From assembly GCF_036898095.1 (NCBI RefSeq), contig NC_090731.1, positions 140,575,927 to 140,639,926 of the forward strand: a DNA stretch of 64,000 nucleotides. The letters are read 5' to 3'. This DNA is from Palaemon carinicauda. Taxonomy: Eukaryota > Arthropoda > Malacostraca > Decapoda > Palaemonidae. The notes below the pieces were generated by a model, which was given only the letters and a program-made list of their open reading frames with translations, ran no database searches and was not told the origin of the DNA. This document shows positions 1 through 8,880 of this stretch, piece after piece. Position numbers and translations under genes: made by a program. Every line of letters begins with the position of its first letter. Position 1 is the stretch's first letter.

Positions 1-895
1 GTTATTGGTATATTGGGTATTTAACTGCGGTTGCCAATTTCTGTTTTTTTTTTCAATATTTGTAAAAATTTACTACGTAGTAAGGAATTGCCGTATATTA
101 TTGATTTTTTTTTCATGTTTATGTGTTAGAAAGTGTGCCTTGATGGTTGGGCTAACACGTGCATGTCTTTTTTTTTTATCTGAGATGCCGTATATTAGAA
201 TGTTGGGCATTTTTCCGCGAGTGCCCCTTTTTATTTGTTTTGCATTTTTTTGTTTAGTCATGTTACCGTAAGGAATTGGCAAGTAGTGTCGCAAAACTTA
301 TATTTTTATAGTGTTGGAAAGTGTTTCTAGATGATCTGGCTACCCATGCCTATTTTTTTTTTAGCCAGATATGGCGTATATATAAGTATGTGTTCGATTT
401 TCCTGTGATTGCCATTTTTTCGTTTTTTCCCATTTCTTTCAAAATTACTACGTACTAAGGAACTAGCACAGAGTAATATTTCATTTATATGTTTATTTGT
501 CGGAAAATATGCCTTGATGGTTTGCCTAGCACGTGGCTGAAATTTTTTTTTTCTGAAATGCTGTATATTAGAATGGCCATTTTTCCACGAGTGCCCCTTT
601 TTATTTGTTTTGCATTTTTTTGCTTAGTCATGTTACCGTAAGGAATTGGCAAGTAGTGTCGCAAAACTTATATTTTTATAGTGTTGGAAAGTGTTTCTAG
701 ATGATCTGGCTACCCATGCCTATCTTTTTTTTAAGCCAGATATGGCGTATATATAGGTATGTGTTCGATTTTCCGGTGATTGCCATTTTTTCGTTTTTTC
801 CCAATTCTTTCAAAATTACTACGTACTAAGGAACTATCACAGAGTAATGATTCCTCTAGATGTTTATTTGTCGGAAAATTTTGTTTACTTTTTTT
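1..895. repeat. Satellite-like tandem array, ~187-bp monomers in an A/B dimer
   Basis: The word TAAGGAA recurs at about 81, 269, 456, 639 and 827, spacings of 183-188 bp. Alternate monomers resemble each other more than their neighbours: the block at 225-480 is nearly repeated at 595-855, giving a dimer of about 370 bp. The monomers share the order TAAGGAA, a GTTGGAAAGTG-like word, a run of T, and an ATGGCGTATAT-like word. The array is cut by the window start, so its full length is unknown. Small open frames here are incidental. Confidence 0.75.
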
Positions 896-1890
896 TTGAT
901 TGAATATCATCAAATTTTTTTAGCTAAAATATTGTTTTACATTTTTTTTTTTCGATTTTATTTCCCTTCAAAAAAAATTTTTTGAGTCAGAATTTTAATT
1001 TTATAGTCGTAAAATAATCGACAATTATCCAGCAACCCACCATACAGTTTTTATGCATATCCAATAATAATTAGATTAGTAAATAACACCTTGAAATTGA
1101 CATACCCTTCCTACATTTCAAGTGGCAGATTAGGGAGTCTGAGTCAGTGTGGTTGGCGGCCATTTTGTGGACATATCCGAAGCGTAAGCTGCCCTATCTA
1201 TATATATTCTTGTTCCCTATAGAATTTGTGATATTTTGGTATATTTTTACCTGCATAAATATCATATTGTATATTAAATATATGTATTTTTTTACGAAAT
1301 TTCCAAGTACTCAAAAAATTACCTTTAGATATGGCCCCTGATATAAATGTAATTTACAAAATAATGAAGATTTTTTTACATATTTCTATTTTAGGATAAC
1401 ATATGTTTATTCCCTAAAAAAATTAGCCACTTCCTATTTCATTTGGGTACCCAAAAAATTCATGAAAATTGGACAATTTTTTTTGGCCAAAAAAAGTTAC
1501 CCTTTTTTTCTCATTTCAGATCTTCACCTCCATGGGTCTGACTCCATCCAAAATACATCAAGATGTGTCCTAAACATTCAAGAATCAATTCCTAAAAGGA
1601 TTTGTGTATATATGTATAAACTTTTTTTTATGAATTTTTATGTCAGGTCTTTTTTTTTCTACTTAATTTTTTAAAATATTTATAATAAATAGTTTTTCTG
1701 CAGATGAGTAGTATTTATCTTTACAGTTGTTTTAAGCATTCATTGAAGTTTTTTTTGGCAAAAGAAAAAAGGAGGTTACTGCAAAAACTGATTTTTCAAG
1801 AATTTTTTTTGGCGTCGGGGTCGTTCGCGTCCGAGTATACCCTTAAAGGGGTGTCCGAGGACCGTACCTATCCAGGGTTAAAAGACAAAA
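896..1890. other. AT-rich stretch with no recognised gene
   Basis: T-rich sequence with several poly-T runs and only short open frames with no recognisable protein. A slightly GC-richer patch at 1,810-1,885 precedes the DIRS terminal fragment. I see no convincing exon or RNA gene. Confidence 0.5.
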
Positions 1891-1892
1891 AT

Positions 1893-2142
1893 TAATGGCA
1901 GTCCAAAATAGGAGAGGAGGGAGAGAGGAAACAACCGCTCTCGCTCCGAGCCAAAAGTAAAGTGACTAAATCACATGTATGTACACGGGAGTGGTAGCAA
2001 GCTAACCCCCCCCCCCCCTTCCCCAGCTAACTAGCGGTGTGGGTAGTTAACCCTCGCTAAATTTTGATGGCTCGTCATTTCAGCTCCGCCGAAAGTATAA
2101 CCCCTAATAAATAGCGTGGTTTGCATTCCAGTTACGGAACAA
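1893..2142 (-). mobile_element. DIRS family-1 5' terminal repeat fragment
   Basis: This matches in order the right-hand terminus of element D (18,610-18,850). It shares the GAGCCAAAAGT word, a poly-C tract, AGCTAACTAGCG, ATGGCTCG, and the terminal words AATAGCGTGGTTTG and TTACGGAACAAAT. It ends abruptly where a LINE fragment begins at 2,143. No internal DIRS coding sequence lies to its left, so it is a truncated end. Confidence 0.7.
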
Positions 2143-2722
2143 ATTTCAAGTATTTAGGATCAACAGTTGCAGAGGATGGTGATCTGGGAGCAGGAAAAAA
2201 AACACAGAATACAAGCAGGATGGAAGAATTGGAAAAAAGTCCATGGAGTACTATGCCACAGGAAAATAGGGGTTAAGTTGAAAGGTAATGTACACAGGAC
2301 AGTTGTGAGACCAGCAATGATATATGGAGCGGAGATGTGGGCAATAAAGAAGACAGAAGAGAAGAAGATGGATGTGGCAGAGATGAGAATGTTGAGATGG
2401 ATGTGTGGGGTGACAAGAAGAGATAAGATACGGAATGAGGTAATCAGGGGTACCACAGGAGTTAAAAAAAAACTATCAGATAAGATCCAAGAAAGTAGAC
2501 TGAGGTGGTATGGTCATGTCATGAGAAAAGATGAACAGTATATTGGGAGGAGAGTGATGGAAATGGAGGTACAGGGAACGAGAAGGAGAGGGAGATCAAA
2601 GCGAAGGTGGATGGACTGTATCAAGGATGACCTTCGATCAAAGGGATTAACCGATGAAGTGTGGGACAGAGGTAGACGGAGAAAGCCGACCAGAAACATT
2701 GACCCCACATAGAAGTGGGAAA
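2143..2722 (+). pseudogene. RTE-like non-LTR retrotransposon, ORF2 C-terminal fragment
   Basis: The conceptual protein starts with the FKYLGS motif found after the reverse transcriptase domain of endonuclease/reverse-transcriptase LINEs. It continues through YGAEMWA, RMLRWMCG and LRWYGHVMR-like blocks to a basic RRRGRSKRRW tail, all typical of RTE-type ORF2 C-termini. The frame slips once, in the A-run near 2,197-2,204. The reverse transcriptase core and endonuclease are absent, so this is a 5'-truncated dead copy. It joins a DIRS terminus at its 5' side and an AAG-rich tail at its 3' side. Confidence 0.75.
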
Positions 2723-2724
2723 AG

Positions 2725-2857
2725 ATGTACACAAAGAAGAAGAAGAAGAAGAAAAAGAAGAAAAAGAAAAAGAAGAAGAAGAAAAAGAAGAAAAAGAAAA
2801 AGAAGAAGAAAAAGAAGAAGAAGAAGAAAAAGAAGAAGAAGAAGAAGAAGAAGAAGC
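2725..2857 (+). repeat. AAG-type microsatellite (LINE 3' tail)
   Basis: About 130 bp of purine-only AAG/AAAG units directly follow the LINE fragment. Position and strand suggest an expanded 3' tail of that element. The Lys-rich and Phe/Leu-rich open frames through it are composition artefacts. Confidence 0.85.
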
Positions 2858-3000
2858 AGCATGTGGCCAAAATCATGCTGATTGACAGGAGAGAGAAAGG
2901 CTTACCTGTCACCTGCCGATAGTTATAACTGCAGTGCCTCGTTAAATTTCTAAAAGCAGTTCCAACTTTACTAGTCATACTTCTATTGAAGTAAAACAGT

Positions 3001-3556
3001 TTGTATATGTGGCACCGTCGTTCAATTAGTTCATTATGCATGTTGCATAAGATTTTTCACAACTCTGACCATCCTTTACATTCAGATCTCCCTGGACAAT
3101 TCTATCCTGTTCGTAATACTAGGCAGGCAGTTAATTCTAATAGCCAGGCCTTCTCTATCACGAGGCTCAATACTACGCAGTACTCTAGAAGTTTTATTCC
3201 AGCTGTGACCAAGTTGTGGAATGATCTTCCTAATCGGGTGGTTGAATCAGTAGAACTTCAAAAGTTCAAAGTTGGAGCTAATGCTTTTTTGTTGACCAGG
3301 CGGACATAGTCTTTTTATAGTTTATTTATGACATATTTGTTTTTGATGATGTTGATAGTTTATTATATGACATGTCTGTTTTGACGTTGTTTCTTGTTTT
3401 AGAATGATTTATTGTTAATTTGTTCTCTTCATTTTATTTCCTTATTTCCTTTCCTCACTGGGCTATTTTTCCCTGTTGGAGCCCCTGGGCTTAAAGCATC
3501 TTGCTTTTCCAACTAGGGTTGTAGCTTGGATAGTAATAATAATAATAATAGTAGGA
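3001..3556 (+). pseudogene. Non-LTR retrotransposon 3' end (CR1/L2-like) with (TAA)n tail
   Basis: An open frame to 3,309 encodes the end of a LINE ORF2. It contains HRRSISSLCMLHKI, an R-L-N-T-T-Q-Y-S-R-S-F-I-P block and LWNDLPNRVVE, the usual last conserved block in these elements. The 3' untranslated part carries GAGCCCCTGGGCTT and CCAACTAGGGTTGTAGC and ends in AATAAT repeats. The same 3' end appears inverted at 42,480-42,860 and in intron 4 of the vanin-like gene. It is 5'-truncated. Confidence 0.75.
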
Positions 3557-3672
3557 ACAAATATACAAGTAAATCAATGGTCTGGAAATTATCATCATAT
3601 TAAAAGATTAAAAAGAGCCCTCTTGCCAAGACATAACTATTAATTTTTCATTAAAACATTGTTGATACTTAC

Positions 3673-3725
3673 AGATGTTGCAGTAAATCAGAGATGTCAA
3701 TCTTGAAAGGATGAAAGCAGTGAAC
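3673..3725 (-). CDS. Candidate 53-nt internal exon of an unidentified host gene
   Basis: On the minus strand a TTTATATTTTCAG acceptor is followed by 53 nt and a GTAAGTATC donor. Both splice signals match consensus closely. One frame across the exon is open and reads VHCFHPFKIDISDLLQHL (17 codons plus 2 nt). No partner exon was found nearby: the element nest lies to the right, at higher coordinates, which is upstream on this strand. The protein is not recognised. Chance pairing of splice-like words in AT-rich DNA is the main alternative. Confidence 0.35.
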
Positions 3726-3726
3726 C

Positions 3727-4025
3727 TGAAAATATAAACATATACTAGAAAATTCATACATGTAATTTCATAAAAGTTGAGTCACATTAAAAATCAGGGT
3801 GCAGTGGATGAAGATCTAGAAAATAAATTACCTTTGGTTCACTTAGCTAAATTACACAGCCTTCAAACTGTATCTAAGACCATGTAAGGTTGAAATTAAA
3901 AAGATTTTATATGTAGCCCACATTTGATAATGTACAACCAAAATCAAGTTTTCAAAACAACTGAATTTGAAGAATGAAAAATATTTTTTTTTTTTAAATA
4001 ATGATCATGTTTCTTAACTATACAA
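3727..4025. other. Unassigned sequence left of the DIRS nest
   Basis: AT-rich, with no recognisable repeat or coding sequence. A further donor-like word on the minus strand near 3,830 is not preceded by an open frame. Confidence 0.4.
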
Positions 4026-4347
4026 ATATAAATTTGTAAGTAATTTGTATTTTTCCTAGTATACAAACCTGGAGCTATTTATAGGGGTATACTTTCGGCA
4101 CAGCTGAAAGACGAGCCATGTTAATTTTCGTGAGGGATAACTACCCCATCAGCTAGTTAGCGGGTGGGGGGGTGGGGTAGACTGGCTACTCAGCTCACTC
4201 ACACCTCTTGGCTGAGTAACCACTTCGCTTTATGGCAGGACTTCTCGGGGGACAGGGTGAAGGGCCAATTTGTATAAATAGCTCCAGGTTTGTATACTAG
4301 GAAAAATACAAATTACTTACAAATTTGTTATTTGTTCCAGCATAAAA
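4026..4347 (-). mobile_element. DIRS element E, 3' terminal repeat and first half of its ICR
   Basis: The left edge reads AAATTTGTAAGTAATTTG, continues through TTCCTAGTATACAAACC, and is mirrored at 4,270-4,335 as GGTTTGTATACTAGGAAAAA. That is the arrangement of a DIRS 3' terminal repeat followed by its internal complementary region. Sequence stops at GCATAAAA (4,347). The missing second half of the ICR resumes at 27,995 as TACAAACCCTCCGCTATTTA, so E was split by the later insertion of D and A. Confidence 0.7.
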
Positions 4348-4599
4348 TGACAAATTCGAAGATAATTTGTATTTTTCCTAACCATACAAACCTTAGCTAT
4401 TTACATTGGGTTTACCTTTTAGCGCAGCTGAAATGGCGAGCCATTAGAATTTAATGAGGGTGTATTACCCCCGCGCTAGTTTGCGGGGGGTAGGGGAGTG
4501 GTAGCTAGCTACCCCTCCCCCCCCTTACACACAGATGAATGCTCACTTTCACTTAGAGGTAGGACTTGTCTTGGGGGACAGAGCTGGCGGGCAAATATG
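4348..4599 (-). repeat. 3' inverted terminal repeat of D
   Basis: The outer 55 bp (CAAATTCGAAGATAATTTG through TTAGCTATTTACA) are matched in reverse complement by the first half of the ICR. The inner part, through GGCGAGCCATTAGAATTTAA and a G/C-rich tract, is the inverted partner of 18,640-18,800. Confidence 0.8.
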
Positions 4600-4700
4600 T
4601 GTAAATAGCTAAGGTTTGTATGGTTAGGAAAAATACAAATTATCTTCGAATTTGTCATTTGTTCCGTAACCGAAATACAAACCACGCTATTTACATTGGG
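4600..4700 (-). repeat. Internal complementary region of D
   Basis: The first half (about 4,600-4,656) is the reverse complement of D's outer 3' terminus. The second half (TTTGTTCCGTAACCG through GCTATTTACATTGGG) is the reverse complement of its outer 5' terminus at 18,807-18,850. In DIRS elements this segment is thought to template completion and circularisation of the linear cDNA. Its place beside the 3' end fits minus-strand coding. Confidence 0.8.
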
Positions 4701-5140
4701 TGACTTACCCATTAGGTAGGGTGGAAAGTCCCCAGCCATACTGGCTTTGGCTTTACCCGGGGACTCAGAATCCGAGTGAGTCGCACTCGAGAAAAGGAGT
4801 CCCTGCACCTCACAAGTTCCTTGCTCCGCAAGGAACCGTGTGGCCTACATAAGCTTGTGTGTGAAGGAAGAAGTGTGACCCGTCCTAGGCAGTTGACCTG
4901 GAGTTCCAGAAGGAACTCTGGGTTAGGACGTTCCCAATACCACCTCGTCAGGGTATGGGGGACGCGACAGTATTGACTCAATACTCGGAACACAAGGAAG
5001 CATGGTTTACCTGCCGAGGTTCGAGGTCAGCTATGCAGAGACCAGGATGCTGCTTCCCCGTAGAGGGGATGATGAAGAAAGAAATAAGGGCCAGACATAC
5101 TTCTTTCGTTCATGCAGACTAAAACCTGATAACAATGCCC

Positions 5141-6130
5141 TCAACCTTCTGCTACCTGTCCAAAAAGGAGCCTGAGGTTAGACCAGCTGTTGTGTAGCCA
5201 CCACAGAGCGATAGAAAACGTATCGAGACTCCTGTGGGTCACGCCCTGCAGGAAGCGGGCTGCGAAGGTCATTAGATGCTTCCAGACTCCAGCTTGTAGC
5301 ACCTGCGTCACAGTAGTATTACTCGAAGACGAGTGACGTTGCGATGTATCCAACATCGTACTGTAGGGCGACGTGACGGGGGAGAGTCTGGAGACAGGTC
5401 GAGATGAATGTCCTTGAGTCCGGGCTGAAGAGGTATACTGGTGACTCTCCCCCGTGTCCTCCTTGTGCTCCCAAATCGGCTGCAACTGAGGACAAACTGC
5501 AGCTGTTCCCAAAGCTAACCTCTCGATTCCTTTACTGGCAAGAAAGAGAAGGTCTTGGGACATCAGAGACAGAATGGAGACTCAAAATCTTGAAGGAATT
5601 GGACCGAAGGGCCGGGACCCCCAGATTCTGAGTCTAGCCAACAACTCAGGAGCGAACCTGAATGTTGCCTTCCCCTCTTCCTTAGAAAGGGCGGAGTCGT
5701 ACGAGACCAAGAAGATTGCTTACACACTGGCCGTGGCCAGAGTGAGCAGGAGACCCAAGGCGGAATACAATCCGAGGCCTGTCGTAAAGGGTCTTGAGAA
5801 GATCTCTTAAAGGACTAAAAGTCCGAGCCATGCTCCAAGTTGGAGGTCTTCCTCCGACTATGGCAGGGACGATCGTAGCTTCGCATGAGCGAGGAAAGAT
5901 CCAGCGGGCAGGAAACAGTTATTCCTTTAAGCCTGAAGGTCAGGGAAAGGCTGAGCGACAGGCTTCATTACCGAGAGCGGAAAGGAGTTTCCTCCCGCCG
6001 AAAGGCAATAAGACCGTTATTGCTGGAGAAGAGGCCTCAAGGGAAGAGGTATATCTCCCACGGCACCAACCACCGAAGACTCTTCACTTTGTCTGGAAGA
6101 CCCCTGCGGATGACTATCGCAGATGACGCG
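5141..6130 (-). pseudogene. D tyrosine recombinase remnant
   Basis: The segment nearest the 3' end retains a TVTQVLQAGVWK-like block and a LQGVTHRSLDTFSI-like block. These align with FSVTQVLQAGVWK and LQDVTHRRLDTFSI in element B. The normal AHYLQ catalytic tyrosine region reads AARFLQ here, so the nucleophile is lost. The N-terminal half (about 5,890-6,130) parallels B at 30,675-30,908 but is broken by stops and shifts. Confidence 0.65.
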
Positions 6131-6149
6131 ACCTCCGTACCGCGACTGT

Positions 6150-7110
6150 AGCGGGTTGTCTCTTCTTGAGGAGGAGGCGTAGTGTTTCCAGGCATGAAGC
6201 CGAAGCGACGCCCCGGTTTGGGAGAGATGTCGCAGTGTGGTTGTTTGAGTAGTCTGCGCCGTGGGAGAAGCTCTCCCAGGAGTTCCGTCAGGGGAAGCAG
6301 AGGGTCCAGAAACCGTTCTGCACATAGTCCCAGTGGAGCTCTCCCATTGAAAGGTTGACAGACAACCTGGTCTTGTTGAGACCCATTGTCCACAGACAAA
6401 AAGGAGGGAAGACGCAGGCGTCGAAGTTGTCCCACCATCACCGGAATGCATCTTGCCAGAGTCTCGGGGTCTGAGACTGGGGGGAAGAACAGCGGAAGCT
6501 TGAAGTTCCAAGCTGTCGCGATCAGGTCCCCCAGACCAGGACTTGCTGGTTACTCAAGGTCAAAGACCCCCAGGTACACTCTCTCTACGAGGCTCTGCTC
6601 GGATAGTCGGAGAGAACATTCCTCTGCCTGGAATGAGAGAGCCGATGGTGGTATTGAGATAATCTCAATCATCCCGGTATCTCTACTGCAAGATGTGAAG
6701 GTGTGAAAATGCGTCCCCTGCTGGTTAGAACACGCCAGAATCATGAAGTCGACGCGCACGGGGCGACTCGGCAGGAGCTGTAGGATCTGTAGAGGGGCCA
6801 GACTACGGCCCCTAAGCCTGCCTGAATGATGGAGAGGTATCCTTCAGGTCTTGACCATAGGCCTGGACCGGAACATGCACCCCCCCCCCCTTTCCTTTGA
6901 CGAGTCCGAGAACAGCATCAAGAATGTGGGGAAAGGACGAGAATATCCACTACCATCAAGAGGTTCCATAAGTCAACACCCATTGCAGGTCTAATAGTTT
7001 CGCTGGTCCCATAGGGGCCAGGAAGTCCGGTTAAACGTTGCCTGAAACCACCGGAACTTGGACCGCCCCACATGGAACTTATCCTGAGGCGACCGTTCGG
7101 ACTATAGACG
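6150..7110 (-). pseudogene. D RNase H and linker remnant
   Basis: Nucleotide similarity to B (30,950-31,880) is evident at many points. Examples are the GTGGTTGTTTGAGTAG word, the DNA matching the LLKQPH peptide, and GAGGCGACCGTT at 7,087 against 31,873. No long frame survives. The short open frames on both strands here are shadows of this decayed domain. Confidence 0.6.
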
Positions 7111-7189
7111 GGTCAATGAGGAAAGGAGAACTATGAAACGTTCCAAGGTAGGGCTGAAAGCTCAACTGAAAGGAAGGCTCGGAGGATGT

Positions 7190-7307
7190 GGCAACAGAAT
7201 CTGGTGTCCCCAGGTGGTAACCCATCCAAGTACCGACCAGAACCGACGTTGCTTAACCTCGCTGGACGGACGAGAAGCGGGGTTTCCAACGTGGTAAGGC
7301 CGTTGAC
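7190..7307 (-). rRNA. 5S rRNA-like sequence (118 nt) embedded in DIRS element D
   Basis: Read on the minus strand it begins GTCAACGGCCTTACCACG and carries GGTTAAGCAACGTCGG, the A-box region of the 5S internal promoter. It has GGTACTTGGATGGGTTACC, the C-box and helix IV-V core, then CCTGGGGACACC, and closes with CTGTTGCC, which can partly pair with the 5' end. Length and the order of all blocks match eukaryotic 5S rRNA (about 119-120 nt), but there are many substitutions, such as GTTGGAAACCCCGC in place of the usual loop A-helix III sequence. No T-run terminator follows. It interrupts DIRS reverse-transcriptase/RNase H sequence. It is most likely a 5S-derived pseudogene or insertion, not a working gene. 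Confidence 0.72.
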
Positions 7308-7309
7308 TC

Positions 7310-8000
7310 AATATCATGGCCAGATACTCCAGATGTTGAGGCAGAAGAAGAGAAGGCTCCAAGCAAAATACCATGAACCCACACTCATGGTAAGCATCCG
7401 GAAGCTTGTCCCGGCGCTGAAGAAGGTCGAACCCGAGCCTACCAGAGTTGACCAGCCCTCCAAAAAGCAGAGGAGGCGGAAGCCTGCACCTGAGCGGCCA
7501 TGAGGAAAACAGGGAGAGTTCCCTGGGGAAAACAACCTGCTATGCCACGGCGGGATAGCCACACTGCATCACAAGCAGGAATACTTGCAGTCTAGGCTGA
7601 ATTCGACGAGCTCCCTGGAGGATGGATGGAATGGAAACTGAAAGTACCCGTCCTTCCGATCCAGGGTTTAAGGAGTCCTGTCGCCTCGTTACCAGTCTGA
7701 TCGATTCTGCTGTTCTACGCTGGCCGAAGTTTGTTCGACAAACTTGATCAGGGCTGAGAGGTCGACTACGGAACTCCCCTCTCAGATCCTTCCTTACAAG
7801 AAAGGATCGACTGAAGAGGCCGGGGGTGAAGCCGTCGATGATCCTATGGAGGACCTTCGCCTAAGGTATGGATCATTCTGCCCAACCGGGCAACTCTTGC
7901 CGACGCTATGGCATAGAGGTTCAGAGACACTGAATTCGCTGACAGAGACGGCAGGCACGATATCCTTGGCTGATCACAGAGATTGTGCGGGAAAGGGCAT
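7310..8000 (-). pseudogene. D reverse transcriptase remnant
   Basis: Reverse translation gives a EPSLLLPQHLEYLAMIL-like block that parallels SSLLPTQRLVYLGMII in the B reverse transcriptase. Upstream DNA (GATCAGGGCTGAGAGGTCGA at 7,747) matches B at 32,472. The YLDD box is not recoverable. The 5S-like sequence sits at the downstream edge of this domain. Confidence 0.55.
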
Positions 8001-8060
8001 CGGGAAGCTGTCATCCGGATGAGTAACCTTAAGCATCCTCCCAGCGAGAAACCTGCAATC

Positions 8061-8880
8061 CTAGAGTTCGTGAACTCTGCCGCTCCTTTTAGGACTATGC
8101 CCCCCCCGGGGGAGCCTCCCGTGCCATCTGTTCCTGACAGGAGGAAACCGCAATTGGACACCTTGTCCCAGTTGTCGTAGCCGATAACTTAGGCCGACGT
8201 GGTTGAAAGAAAAGGGCGCTGGAGCCCTGCAGAGTCTGGAAGAAAGCGCCTTGGAGGAGTGAAAACGGAAGTCGATTTCTTCCGCATAGCCGCTGTCTAA
8301 GTCTCTGTCCTTGGGCACAAACAAACTCTTCTCAAGGATGGAAGGGTGTCTGAGGTCGTCGACCTCCACAGATGAGACACCCGAAGGAAGCCCTCAGTCA
8401 GCGCGTCCAGATGGTACAACATCGAGCTTGTCCGCAAGTTAGATACTTAACGACGAAAGGCTAAGGTGCCTGAGCTCGAGAGGAGGAAAGTACCCATGAT
8501 CTTCCTGTAGCTTCCTTGAACCAAACCTTGGGCCGTAACTGAGGAGGGAAAGGACCTGGTAAGCCCCGAGAGGAAGGGGTAAGCAGTCACCCCTTGGCCG
8601 ATGGAGAAATCTCAAACGGAAAGCCCCCCCACCAAAAATCCTTCCAGGGAATGACAGGGAAGGGCTAACCCAGGTTCTGGAAAGAGGAGTGTTGCTCAGA
8701 CCTCCCTGAAGTTTCTTCCTATTCTTGCAAGTGCCATGCTCTGCGTTTACGGGGTGAGGCCGTGTTCTGGAAATACGCTCCAGAAGAACTCGCCAGGCTG
8801 GCTTTGCTGCGAAAACCCCAATGGGAATCGTGGTTGCAATCGCCCTGGAGCTCGCGCGATGGTAATTCAAAGATTTGCGC
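8061..8880 (-). pseudogene. D gag-like region, downstream part
   Basis: This occupies the place of B's 32,740-33,700 segment but is broken into short frames. A long minus-strand frame runs through here (8,439-10,331), but much of it comes from the 35-bp tandem repeat and it matches no known protein. I treat this as decayed gag-equivalent sequence by position. Confidence 0.4.

Noticed and set aside
2725..2922. Poly-lysine / poly-phenylalanine proteins
   Set aside because: Translation of an AAG microsatellite.
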